The notes beneath the pieces were generated by a model. That model worked only from the letters and a program-made list of their open reading frames with translations, was not told where the DNA came from and did no database searches. This document shows positions 48,901 through 64,000 of a stretch of 64,000 nucleotides of DNA, piece after piece (positions within the stretch are counted from its first letter, which is position 1; each line of letters starts with the position of its first letter). The stretch is from Pterobdella sp. o SKG-2022 (taxonomy: Eukaryota > Annelida > Clitellata > Hirudinida > Piscicolidae). The stretch spans positions 6,295,030 to 6,359,029 of the forward strand of contig OZ038324.1 of NCBI GenBank assembly GCA_964035795.1, given 5' to 3'. Made by a program: the position numbers and the translations under genes.

Positions 48901-50317
48901 AGCCCTCCCTCACTATAAGGAGAAAACGACGCCTTTAAAAAAAAAAGTTTTGCGTTTCATTATTTAAAAGTTAAAAACGATCTACAATTAAAATAGTAAA
49001 ATATTTGTCAAAAGCTGTTTTTGCCACTATCAGATATCATTAAACGTTATTTTAAGTTTTGTCCTTTTTAGTACTTTTGAGCTAGATTGTTCGTATTAGG
49101 AGGTCGCTTTTATTTTCAAATAAAAGCTTACAAACACACTCTACCTTGAATATATCTTGAGAGTAAGCCTTGCAACTCAGTAGTATGACCTCTTTTTGCC
49201 AGTCCCACAGGGTCAAGGTAAAGTTTGGTGAACCCCCTAATGACATCAGCAGCTTGTCATCTGGACTTTGAAGCAATTACGATTGGTTCTCAAATTAATA
49301 TTTTGTTTCAATAAATTCGAGAACAAAATTTTATATTTTTTAGCTATATGATTAAAACCTGAATTGCACGAAGCTGTAGGAGAGTTCCGTGCCATCTCTA
49401 AGCACGTGAGAGAGGTAAAAGGAGGGCAGTTTGTAGACTATTATGTTGGAGTTTTTGCCATTCTCTGCTACTGCCAGATGAGTCTTATCTTTATTGATCT
49501 GTCGTTTAAGTGTTTGTTGTAATGAGTTAAGTTGACTTCAAAATAAATTTTTGACTTAAATTAACTAAATTCTTTGAAAAATGCTTTTTTATGAAATAAG
49601 ATTAAAATAAGTTATATTAAACAAAACTGAAATAAATAATTATAAATTAAAACGTCTTTTCAGAGACATCTTAAGTATTTTTTTTCAATATTTTGTAGCA
49701 AAAAATTAAAACGTCACAAACGGCTAAAGCTCCGATTCCTGCTCCACTTGTACTTCTGATGAAAGACATCTCCTTGCTCTTCACATTCATCATCTGCACG
49801 TAATTCCCCGCGACTAGAACCAGCACATCATTTCCAATGTAGTGTAGGTTACTTCGTCTCCAGCAATCGTACCCGAAAGAGTGTCTTGCGTGGCAGTAGT
49901 TTTATTTTACTATGATAATTTTCGTGTTTTGTTTGTGTTTGTAAAAAATAAATTTTTTTTGTTTTTTTAGCTTAGTTATTTTTTTTATTTAATAAGCATG
50001 GAAATTATAACTGCTGTTTTGAGTTTGTATTTTTCATAATAATTATTGTTATTATTTAATTATAACTGTTGTAACAAAAATTTATAAACTTATCGATTTA
50101 TTAATGCTTATATTTTTCATAATTAATCATATTTTAGTATCTATGACACTCCTATCATGAATTAAGTATTTCATAGTGTTTAAACCCACTCAAGTGTAAG
50201 AAAGTCATTAGGTAATGGAAAGGAAGAAGACATCGAAGGCTTGGAAACCAAATCTTCATACTTGTATGGACTATGAGGCTTTTCAGGAATAAAAGTTCTA
50301 CTTAGTCTTCTACTCAT
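33966..50317 (-). CDS. CFAP44: CFAP44 (WDR52), 32 exons, 1902 aa
   Basis: Axonemal WD-repeat protein of the inner-dynein-arm tether (with CFAP43), needed for ciliary and flagellar beating. Exons, high to low: 50190-50317, 49722-49884, 49359-49498, 49145-49265, 48874-48932, 48626-48750, 48031-48227, 47629-47835, 47372-47522, 46719-46813, 46163-46378, 45726-45842, 45253-45435, 44625-44921, 44298-44446, 43626-44078, 43342-43504, 43005-43135, 42643-42809, 42256-42443, 41811-41999, 41261-41496, 40525-40899, 37051-37179, 36691-36805, 36259-36439, 35787-36103, 35350-35582, 34842-34953, 34468-34581, 34229-34345, 33966-34106. All phases close; an in-frame TGA precedes the start. WD repeats span about residues 45-930, with signatures [50 protein letters not shown] and DGYDSGYFY. 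The rest is coiled coil, with [27 protein letters not shown] and KSMVAKFGQ matching vertebrate CFAP44 (about 1850 aa). Exons 14 and 23 carry low-complexity inserts. The borders of exons 15/16 are the least certain. Confidence 0.95.
34671..34698. repeat. (ATT)n microsatellite in CFAP44 intron
   Basis: TTATTATTA run between CFAP44 exons 29 and 30. Confidence 0.85.
37330..40190 (-). pseudogene. Broken RLE-type non-LTR retrotransposon in CFAP44 intron 23
   Basis: Reading 40150 down to 37378, the parts of one retrotransposon polyprotein appear in order but interrupted. A pre-RT segment ends PDGVQGF at a stop codon (about 39484). Reverse transcriptase box NYRPITCLP (about 39320), WIDYLKAF (about 39130), [13 protein letters not shown] and the catalytic YMDD ([11 protein letters not shown], about 38815) follow in other frames. 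A 335-codon C-terminal frame (37378-38385) has a CCHC finger ([18 protein letters not shown]) and a restriction-like endonuclease signature ([25 protein letters not shown]). The 3' endonuclease places it among R2/NeSL-like elements with an RLE, as opposed to APE-type LINEs. At least one nonsense codon and several frameshifts make it dead. It lies in the sense direction of CFAP44 transcription. Confidence 0.9.
37332..37370 (-). other. Stem-loop in the 3' UTR of the RLE retrotransposon
   Basis: AGTAAGAC (37333-37340) pairs with GTCTTACT (37362-37369) and GGTCAT (37342-37347) with ATGACC (37353-37358), closing an AACTA loop with a small internal bulge. It starts just 3' of the element's stop codon. 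Confidence 0.85.
40253..40295. repeat. (TTA)n microsatellite
   Basis: TTATTATTA run in CFAP44 intron 23, just upstream (5') of the retrotransposon; it may mark its insertion site. Confidence 0.85.
41002..41165 (+). mobile_element. tRNA-Ile-derived SINE, copy 3 (best preserved head)
   Basis: 41002-41076 folds like a tRNA: acceptor CGGCCCG/TGGGCCG (7 bp including one G-U), D-arm GCTC-AGCTGGTA-GAGC, anticodon arm TTAGA-CTAATTA-TCTAA with anticodon AAT at 41037-41039 (Ile), and B-box GGGTTCGATCCC. Two points argue against a working gene. There are four bases instead of two between acceptor and D stems, and the T stem has mismatches (CCGGG against CCGTG). No poly-T terminator follows at once. The tail (CAGAGTGTGTTTTTGATT, CACTATATCGTACTAAAAG) is shared with the other SINE copies. 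It lies antisense in CFAP44 intron 22. Confidence 0.75.
46930..47265. mobile_element. Foldback MITE-like element, copy 2
   Basis: A nearly continuous palindrome of about 290 bp centred near 47075. Outer arms are TTTTACCAGTTAACTTCAAA (46938 on) and TTTGAAGTTTACTGGTAAAA (to about 47214). Inner arms are TAGAGAATTT / AAATTCTCTA, with GTTGTAGAAAAAAGTAGAG against CTCTACTTTTCTTTACAAC. The right end continues into TTGTAAACTTGAATTTTACC-type sequence and GACATCGTATATTC when read on the minus strand, matching the left end of copy 1. It lies in CFAP44 intron 9 in the opposite orientation to copy 1. Confidence 0.88.
48543..48622 (-). mobile_element. tRNA-like element next to CFAP44 exon 6 donor
   Basis: The minus strand carries a perfect A-box match (TGGTCTAATGG), an anticodon-like arm TGCC-TGTTAA-GGCA, and a near-perfect B-box (GGTTCGATTCT). 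A TTTTT run follows, like a Pol III terminator. The acceptor stem does not pair and the anticodon loop has six bases, so this is a tRNA pseudogene or SINE head. It starts 4-5 bp after the CFAP44 exon 6 donor (48626/48625). It differs from the Ile-type SINE. Confidence 0.65.
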
Positions 50318-50753
50318 TTGTAGTTTTCAACATCAATGTTGAGATGCAAAATCTACTTTGTTTCTATGGAAATATACCTGATCCTGCCTACGAGTTTTAT
50401 TTCAAAAGTTTGAAAATTTTTTTCCAAAAAAAAACTTTGATTTAATTGATATTTTTTCAAAAAATTTTCATCAACTTTTTTTTTTGAAAAGTACATTTTT
50501 CCCAAATAATCAAAATCTTGTTCTCTGTTAAGCTCTTCATGATTTCCATAAAGTCTAAAAAAAATTTGAAGGTATAAGTTTCAGAATTATAATGAAAAGT
50601 TTATTTTGAATGAAGTTTTGAAAAAATTAACATTAAATTTTTATTCCTAGTTTAAAGAACTTTAGTGTATAAACTTCTTGAAATTTTCATTCAGTCGACT
50701 TTGGAGACGTAAAGAACAATAAAAATATACAAACTCAACCAAAAAATTTAGGC
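50318..50753. promoter_or_regulatory. Probable bidirectional promoter, CFAP44 / WASP
   Basis: 436 bp separate the divergent start codons of CFAP44 and WASP. No TATA box or named site is claimed. The call rests on orientation and spacing. Confidence 0.5.
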
Positions 50754-53700
50754 ATGTCTGAGAAAATAAGACAAACAAACCAACCTTCATTTATTCTTCA
50801 AAAGGAAGAAAATGAAATACTATTTCAACTAACCGGAACTAAATGCGTGGTAGGTAAAAAAAACTATAAAACCCTGAAAACACAAAATAACATAAAAAAA
50901 TGGCCGAAAGGTGCTGGCGAGTGCAGTAGTTCAACTTTTCATGGCGGAAGCCCCGTCATTTAACCGTTGGACAAAAAACAACGTAGGTGTGGTGACATTC
51001 ATCAAGGATAACGCCAGAAGGTCTTACTTCATACGTCTGTATGACATTGAGGTTGAAATTTCAAAGTTATTTTCCATTTAAAATAGCTATTCACTCCTCC
51101 AAACTCAGAATTATTGCTGCTTAAGCATATAGTATTATGAGCAGTTTTTACTTAAAACCAGCGTTTTTTTGCACAAATTAGCAAAATTCCATAAATGTTT
51201 ATTTATGTAAAATATAATATTAGTTATATTTATTAGTTCTTTCTTTTGGCATTATATAAATTTGAAGTGGTATATGGGTGAATTTAGTTTAATGTTCATA
51301 ATTATTTATAATAATAATAATATAATCTTTATCATGAAAATAAAAAGTCAATAATAACCCTATTAATAGTTCTTGTAACTAAAAGTTTTTAAGATAAAAA
51401 TAACATTTAAAAAATTAGCTAATAATAAGGCAAAGAAGCTGTTGTGGGAGCAGGAGATATACAACAACTTCGAGTACAACATGCTCAAGCCTTTCTTCCA
51501 CTCTTTCGAGACTGATGTTTGTCTTTTAATAATAACATAAATAATAAAATTACCAACTATAATATAATGAATGGTAATAATTGCTTCAAAAAAAATAATA
51601 TTAAAAAATTTGATTTGATACTATTGCTAATGTCTACTTATTATAATATTGAACTTGAAACAATTTGGCTTGAGATTCTACCATTTGGAAATAATAATCA
51701 AGAATATCATGAACAAAATCAATACTAGAACATTATTAATCAATAAGAGCTGAAAATAATTCTCAAGCCAAAGTACTTTGTCTACAAGTTAGTCATCATA
51801 AAGCCATTATTATTTTGTGGGGCCTACTTAGTGAACTGAACAACTTTGCTCATTATTAAGCTATTGTGCTTTTCGCAATTAATTTTTATTGACCCATTAT
51901 TCATAATAAAAAAAAAATAAAAGAATAATAACAGTACATTAGGTTTTAAGTATTAGTAAAATTTAACCAAGCCAGGAGCATTCATGCTAAACACTGCAGT
52001 ATAAATCGAAAAAATTAATGCTAATTGTGGCTAAATATAGCATTATAAACAGCACCACTAATGCTAAAATTTTTATACTTTTTCTTTTTTTATAGAATAG
52101 TTATTTTCTGTAAAAACTTCTGAAGTTTATGCTACTATGATCCTATTATTAATTGTATTGTGTTGCTGGACATAACATGAATTCTATATTTACCCTAAAA
52201 ACAACATTAACTCATACATAAGTATGCTTCAATAGCAATATAAACCACAAAATCAACGTTAAACACAACAATACAAACAGCACCAATAATGCTGAATATA
52301 GCATGTGCACCAAAACCAATAGGATTGCCCAGCGGGATTGAATTTCGCCAATGAGGAGGAAGCTAACTTTTTTGGAGATGCTGTCAAGGGTTACCTCAGT
52401 AAGAGGGAAAGGAGGAGAAGTGGTGAGTGGTTATTATTTTTATTGGTCAATATATCAAAATCTTTTCGTTATTTATAATATTTATTTATCAAGCTTTCGT
52501 TATTATTATTTTTTAATATTTTGTATTTTTTGCTACTATCATCGTTTATTCATAATTATTTTTTTTATGGATATTTCATTTTATTATTTTTTCATTACTA
52601 TTAATTAATTATATACTAAAATCACTCTGAAGTTTATCCAAGTTCACGAAGCTTTTCACAAGAAGAATTCACGTTATTGAGGGGAAATACAAATATTTAA
52701 AAAGTTTATTTGTCTTCCACTTGATAATGTGAATTCAACTTGAAAAAAAGCTTTAAAAAGCTTCATTTTGACTTTTTATGTTAAACCCAAAGAAGTAGTA
52801 TTAATTCATTACAAATATATTCAAACACCTAAAAATAGCTCGTGTACCTACCCATCTTGCTCCCTCCAACAACCAAGTTTCTATCAACAATATCAAGCCT
52901 ATGCCAATGAGTCAGTCTCTCTGTCTTGCTATGTGTCTGCTTCACTTTGTATATTTGTATGTATGTTTTGACTGCTCCGTTTGTGTGTGTGTCTGGTTCA
53001 GCTTGTATTCTTGTGTGTGTTTTGGTTACTCCACTTGTTTGTGTATTGCTATTTGCATTTTTATTGTTTAATTTTTATTCATGTTCGATTGTTTTATAAT
53101 TTTGGGTGCGTGTTTTGATATTTTATACTGAACTACAGAATCGTAATTTACTTTTCTAATTTCCTTTGATTTCTAGTTTTTCTTCTTAAACTTATATTCA
53201 TAATGTTTTGAAAGAGAATTGATTATATATTATTTTTTGCAAATCTTAATCATCAATCATGACCACCACTTTCAGCTGTTGCCGCACCTATTCCTTCATT
53301 CAATGGCGAACTCACTAAGAAGGTTATTTTAATCTATAATAATAATAAAATTGTTATCTTATTATTTCTGCTGTTTTCGTGGTTATTAATATTGTAATTG
53401 AGGTGTGCTATTAATATTTCAAATCAGTTGAGCAATTAAGCCAAGTCTGCCATATTGAGTCATTCAAATAAACAATATCTTATTAGTACTATTATTGTTG
53501 TTGTTTTTTATATTTTTATTATTATTGTTATTATTATTATTATTATTGGCATATCATCAATGCTTAGAAATCGAAAAAGAATAAGAAAGGCAAGCTGGAC
53601 AAGAAGGACATTGGGAATCCAAGTAATTTCAGGTGATTCGTGTGCTTCATCATTCTATTTTACATTTGTGTCCAGGATATTATTATTTTCAAACACAGAA

Positions 53701-55252
53701 AAAAAACAATAATAATTTTCATATTAGTAATTATAAACAAATAAAATTAGCAAAACAATAATAATAAACAGGCACGTGAACCACGTTGGATGGGATCCAG
53801 ACAAGGGATACGACACAAACAACCTTGATCCAGACATGAAGAGTCTGTTTAAGAAGGTGGGTCTGCTTTTATAGGCATTCCTAGGAGTAGTAGTAGTAGT
53901 TGTAGTTTTATTATTATTATTAATATTAGTAGTAATAATTATTTTGGAGCTAGATATAAATAAAAATATAATATATATATATCATTATATAAACAAGAAA
54001 ATGATGACAGTATTACTAACGTAGATATGCAGTATTATAAAGGTGGTTATAACGATATGACAGGTGGGCCTGACTGACGACCAGCTGAAGGACAAGGGCA
54101 CAGCCGACTTTGTGTACAGCTTCATAGAGCAGAATGGAGGCATTCACAGGGTTAAGGAGGATGTTAAGCGTCCCGTTAACGTGCCCACTGTACAGCCACC
54201 TAGGACTTCCACCCACGCCGTACCACCGCCTCCTCCACCCCTCAACACCAACCGCCCGAACCTTCCCAAGCCTCCTGGTCCTCCAACCAGAACTCCCGCG
54301 GCACCACCACCTTCCATTCCACCTCCGACCCCATCCAGGAACGCTAATGCAGCTCCTCTACCGCCTCCTGTGGCTAGTATCCCTCCACCACCACCCCCTC
54401 CTCCTCCCCCTCCCATGCCTTCGACACATACTCCCAAACCCGCAGCTCTCCTTGAAGAGATCCACAGAGGAAAGACTCTCAACCACGTGGAGCCTGCTTC
54501 CAATACCATCACAGACGGCAGGAACGCTCTGCTGGCTGACATCAGGGATGGAATCACACTCAAGAGTGTCAGTGCTTATTACTTATGTCACTTCGGGATT
54601 TCAATGTTCATCTTCATAAGCATCGTTCATTGTCTTTATAAGCCAATTTTATGAGTTTTGAGTTTTTAATAACTATAGTCAACCCTCTCAAAACTTCTCT
54701 CACACAGGTGAACAAGGAAGAGATAGGTTCGAACAAGGAGGTGCCAGTAGAGCAGGAAGACAGTCTGGCAGGCGCCCTCATGCGGGCCCTTAACGCCAGG
54801 AAAGTAGTGCTGCAGTCAGGTATGTTGGAGGCTATTGTCGCCACGTTGTGTGTTTATTATTGTTGCTATGCTGTGTTATTGGTTGACAATGTTGGCGCCA
54901 ATATTTTGGAGTTTTTTTTCATAAAATTTGAATCTTTGTTCTATGGCAATGTTATCTATATTTTGCTCTGTATATTCTACCCACGTCTTACGCGTTTGCT
55001 TATTTATCCTTGTCGTTATATTGATCCACCTCGTTGATATGTTGAAATGCATTCATGACTAACAAAACTGGAATGCCAAGCAGATGATGAGGATGGTGAG
55101 GAAAGAATGGAAAGAAATGTATGAAAATACTTGTGTATGCTGTGAATTTAAAAATTAAATCAATGCTATTTATAGCTACTCTAATCATAGTAATCTCTCC
55201 AGATGATGATGACGACGACAACGATGATGAATTCGACGATGATTGGGACTGA
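50754..55252 (+). CDS. WASL: Wiskott-Aldrich syndrome protein homolog (WASP/N-WASP), 10 exons, 424 aa
   Basis: Actin nucleation-promoting factor that activates Arp2/3 downstream of Cdc42. Exons: 50754-50853, 50927-51051, 51430-51516, 52323-52422, 53276-53322, 53568-53632, 53772-53856, 54064-54567, 54708-54819, 55203-55252; all phases close. The WH1/EVH1 domain covers about residues 10-137 ([55 protein letters not shown]). The CRIB/GBD covers about 165-238 ([19 protein letters not shown], then LKSLF-like [14 protein letters not shown]). A proline-rich region spans 240-330. Two WH2 motifs follow ([15 protein letters not shown] at 330-345; [16 protein letters not shown] at 357-372), then a central helix ([17 protein letters not shown]). 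The acidic tail is [16 protein letters not shown] with the key Trp423. Two WH2 motifs make it N-WASP-like. Intron 1 is only 73 nt, and the exon 1/2 join shortens the early WH1 loop, so a missed microexon is possible. Confidence 0.95.
52635..52775. repeat. Foldback repeat in WASP intron 4
   Basis: Left half CACGAAGCTTTTCACAAG, GAATTCACGTTAT, ACAAATA. The right half on the other strand reads ATGAAGCTTTTTAAAGC, GAATTCACATTATCAAGTGG, ACAAATA. The two arms are imperfect inverted copies of about 60 bp. The motifs GAAGCTTTTT and CATTATCAAGTG recur in the 16.8-kb hairpin. Confidence 0.7.
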
Positions 55253-55654
55253 GGGCTGTTGCACGAGATTTTTCACACAATTCTTCCATTTTATTTTAAT
55301 TAATTTTTTTCGGTTTTTTTATTTTTGAAAATAACTTTTTTGTTTGTATTTTTAAATAGATTTTTGTAATTTAAAGTTTTATTAGGATTAAGAAATTGAA
55401 AATGTTTTAACAAAAAAGGCATCAAAAGCAACCAAAAACTAATGTCAAGTCTCATTATGGCTCGTCAATTGAACGATAAACACAAATATCAATTTCTACC
55501 AAAAATCCGTATGAATTAAACCAAATAACGTAAATATTAAATTTTTGATTCTTCATTTACAAAGAGTGTTCATAACTTGAAAACTTATCGGTATAACTTA
55601 TTAGTGTAAGTATAGTATATGAACAGCATGCTCGAAACAGTATTGCACTATGCA
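55253..55654. other. Convergent 3' intergenic region, WASP / LHFPL
   Basis: About 400 bp between the stop codons of WASP and LHFPL. AT-rich, no gene; presumably holds both 3' UTRs. Confidence 0.6.
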
Positions 55655-58732
<3,078 letters not shown>

Positions 58733-60974
58733 TATGCTTTTTTGACGTCACTTTTGCTGCTGGTGGAGATGATAATGATGTTGGTAGTAATGATTATGAT
58801 GTTGGTGATGATGATAATGATGTTGATGGAATGATTCTTTTATCCTAATTTCTCAAAATACAATGTTTCATTTATCTTTTCAATAGTAACATCGATAACT
58901 TTATATGAGCTTTTTTATTAATTAAATAAAGATATCGACTTACTAATCAGTTGTTTCATTGGAATATCTATGTGGAAACAAAACTAGAAGACATACTCTC
59001 GCCAATAAATATATAATTATACCACCTATACTCAGTTAGGTTTTTATAGATGAACAAATTAGCTTAGTATCAATATTATTCAAAAAAATGAAAAAACTCC
59101 TAAAAGTGTTTTTATTTGAACATTTAGTGGGTCGTCCATGAAATTATTATTTTTTAAATGTTTCAGATAATGACTTGTTCCAAACCCAAATAAACTTTAA
59201 AAATTTTCAAATGAAAATTTTTACTTATTGAACAACAAAATTAGTTAAACTAAAACATACCATCAAATATATTATTAGCAGATTATCAGTTTAATTTTAA
59301 TTGATTACATTATTTATAATGAATAATTAATAAAAACCTTTTAATTGTAAAACTAACGTTGCAAACAGTCAAATTAACGATAAAGTAACAACAAAGTTAA
59401 CATCCATAAATGAAATAACTCCAAACTACCCACGTTTTAGAGAAAAGCAGAACAATGGAAACAGTAAGATTCTTAACCAAATAATCACTACTTAATAGAC
59501 GGTTCTGATAATATGCCAGGTATTTTTATGTTATATTGTTATATATATGTTTTTAACGTGTGTAAAATCAGTTTCTTAATAAATTAATTTTGTTGACTGT
59601 TTATTATAATAATATTTAAAGTTTAGTGTGCGTATGTGATTGTCAATGTATGGTATTTAACTATGCATATTTCAAGAAATGTGAACGTTTGCCTATGAAG
59701 TTATGTTCTCTTCACACTGTTAGAACTGATAGCAGTTTTCAGTGTTATTTGTCATCAAATCTAATTTAAATAGTGTTATGGTCTTTTAAAACTAAATTTG
59801 TTTTGTGTAGGTCTTCATTAGTTGAAAACATATATCGCCGAAGGTTTAATTTTTCACGTCAACAATTTTTTAAACTTAAATAAATATTAAGTTTCACTCA
59901 AAAACAAAAATCTCAATGAAAAAGGTTCTCCAATCAAAACACAGGTAGGAATGCAACGCTTGACTGATTAATACAGGTGCAAAGATACACTTCAAACGCA
60001 AGATTTTTGAATAACTAAATTTCAATTTTGAAAAATTTTTTTTATTTAAAAATATAATATTATTTGTTTATTCTTTATGGGTAATTTTCATTGTTATTAC
60101 GTAGTAAACAAGATAGACATCTTGAAAACACATTATTTGCATATGAAAGACATCACACAATAGAACAAATTAAATCATGACGTCATGCGCAGAAATTAAA
60201 ATGCTTTTGGTATATTTACAGGACAAGTGGCCCAGTTTGAGGATTGTTTGTGTTATGGTTTGTTTCCCCATCAGCATCATTGTTTTACGCTCGTTTCCAT
60301 GCTAGCATGAGTTGTTTTAACAACTGAAAAATAAGTGAGAAAAAATTGTTTTTTGATTATTTTAAGAACGAAGCTTGCGTTGTTTTTTTTTTCTTTCTAA
60401 TATATAGTAGTCGATAATAAAAAACTCCACTCATACTAGATATTTAAGTAAATCCACTAAGCTTTTTGTAAGAAAAACACGACAAAGTGATGACGTTTGG
60501 TAACGTGATTGTTTTTTGATTAAAAGCCTAGTGAAGTTAGTTAAATAAATAATTTGTTTGTTTGCCACAGTATTGAAGAAACCTTTCTCGAAACAGTACT
60601 TAACGAAAAACGATTTTAAAAGAAATGAATATAAATTTAACCTATATTTATAACATGACTAAATTTTATTTGTTGAAAAAACTTTAATGAAACATACTGA
60701 TTGACAATTATGAAGTATTATATTACAATTTCATAGTATTGTTAAAAAATTAAACTGAACTTTTATATCACTATATCACAAGATTACGTCATAAACCAAC
60801 CTCAATTCTAATAACATACGCGGTATTATTATATTATATGATGACATCATGCCTTCATATAATGACATCATTGCTTTATATGATATCTGTCATAATATTA
60901 TGATAGATATATTATGTAATATATATCATATTATATAATAACTATTCTATAAAGGTTATATGGTGAATGAGAGA
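58733..60974. other. Intergenic region between LHFPL and RINT1
   Basis: About 2.2 kb with no supported gene; presumably LHFPL promoter and RINT1 3' UTR. It contains a (GATGAT)-like patch near 58760-58830. A cluster at 60830-60950 of ATATAATGACATCAT and ATATTATGATAT-type palindromic AT sequence could form hairpins. Confidence 0.55.
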
Positions 60975-63907
<2,933 letters not shown>

Positions 63908-64000
63908 CTGTCTTTGATTGGATGTGCTAGAATATAAATTTAATCTTAACAAAAAAATTATATTACAAACTTATTATATATTTAAATGGTTTTTTTTTAT

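Noticed and set aside
54144..54563. 139-codon Gly-rich reading frame antisense to WASP
   Set aside because: It is the complement of the poly-proline exon of WASP; glycine runs mirror proline codons.

Overview
The window is AT-rich animal nuclear DNA with spliced genes, GT/AG introns often shorter than 1 kb, long CA/TG microsatellites, and many decayed retroelements and foldback repeats. The gene set is a claudin-type tetraspan protein, an LHFPL tetraspan protein, a ciliary CFAP44, WASP, RINT1 and an MBOAT acyltransferase. This points to a bilaterian (or at least eumetazoan) invertebrate with motile cilia. An annelid or another lophotrochozoan is my best guess; it is an inference from gene style and repeat content and is not proven.

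Layout. Positions 1-26,000 are gene-poor. They hold one long unspliced reading frame (4930-7176, asparagine-rich, one clear membrane segment, no recognised family), a LINE 3' fragment, tRNA-derived SINE copies, minisatellites and AT-rich DNA. From 26,073 to the right edge the window is gene-dense, with six genes: MBOAT (-, 14 exons, 532 aa), claudin-like (+, 3 exons, 202 aa), CFAP44 (-, 32 exons, 1902 aa), WASP (+, 10 exons, 424 aa), LHFPL (-, 7 exons, 241 aa) and the 3' part of RINT1 (-, 10 exons seen, 5' end outside the window). I rebuilt every exon by hand from GT/AG borders, matching intron phases and family motifs; phases close throughout each model.

The genes alternate in direction. MBOAT and claudin are head to head (545 bp between start codons). 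Claudin and CFAP44 are tail to tail. CFAP44 and WASP are head to head (436 bp). WASP and LHFPL are tail to tail (402 bp). RINT1 lies upstream of LHFPL on the same strand. The genes share no single pathway: they cover phospholipid remodelling, cell junctions, the axoneme, actin nucleation, a tetraspan membrane protein and ER-Golgi tethering.

Introns carry most of the mobile DNA. These include a broken RLE-type non-LTR retrotransposon in CFAP44 intron 23 with a strong 3' hairpin, tRNA-derived elements in CFAP44 introns 6 and 22, two members of one foldback (MITE-like) family in CFAP44 intron 9 and MBOAT intron 8, and LINE 3' ends in LHFPL and RINT1 introns. LHFPL exon 2 is bracketed by two long CA/TG tracts in opposite orientation.
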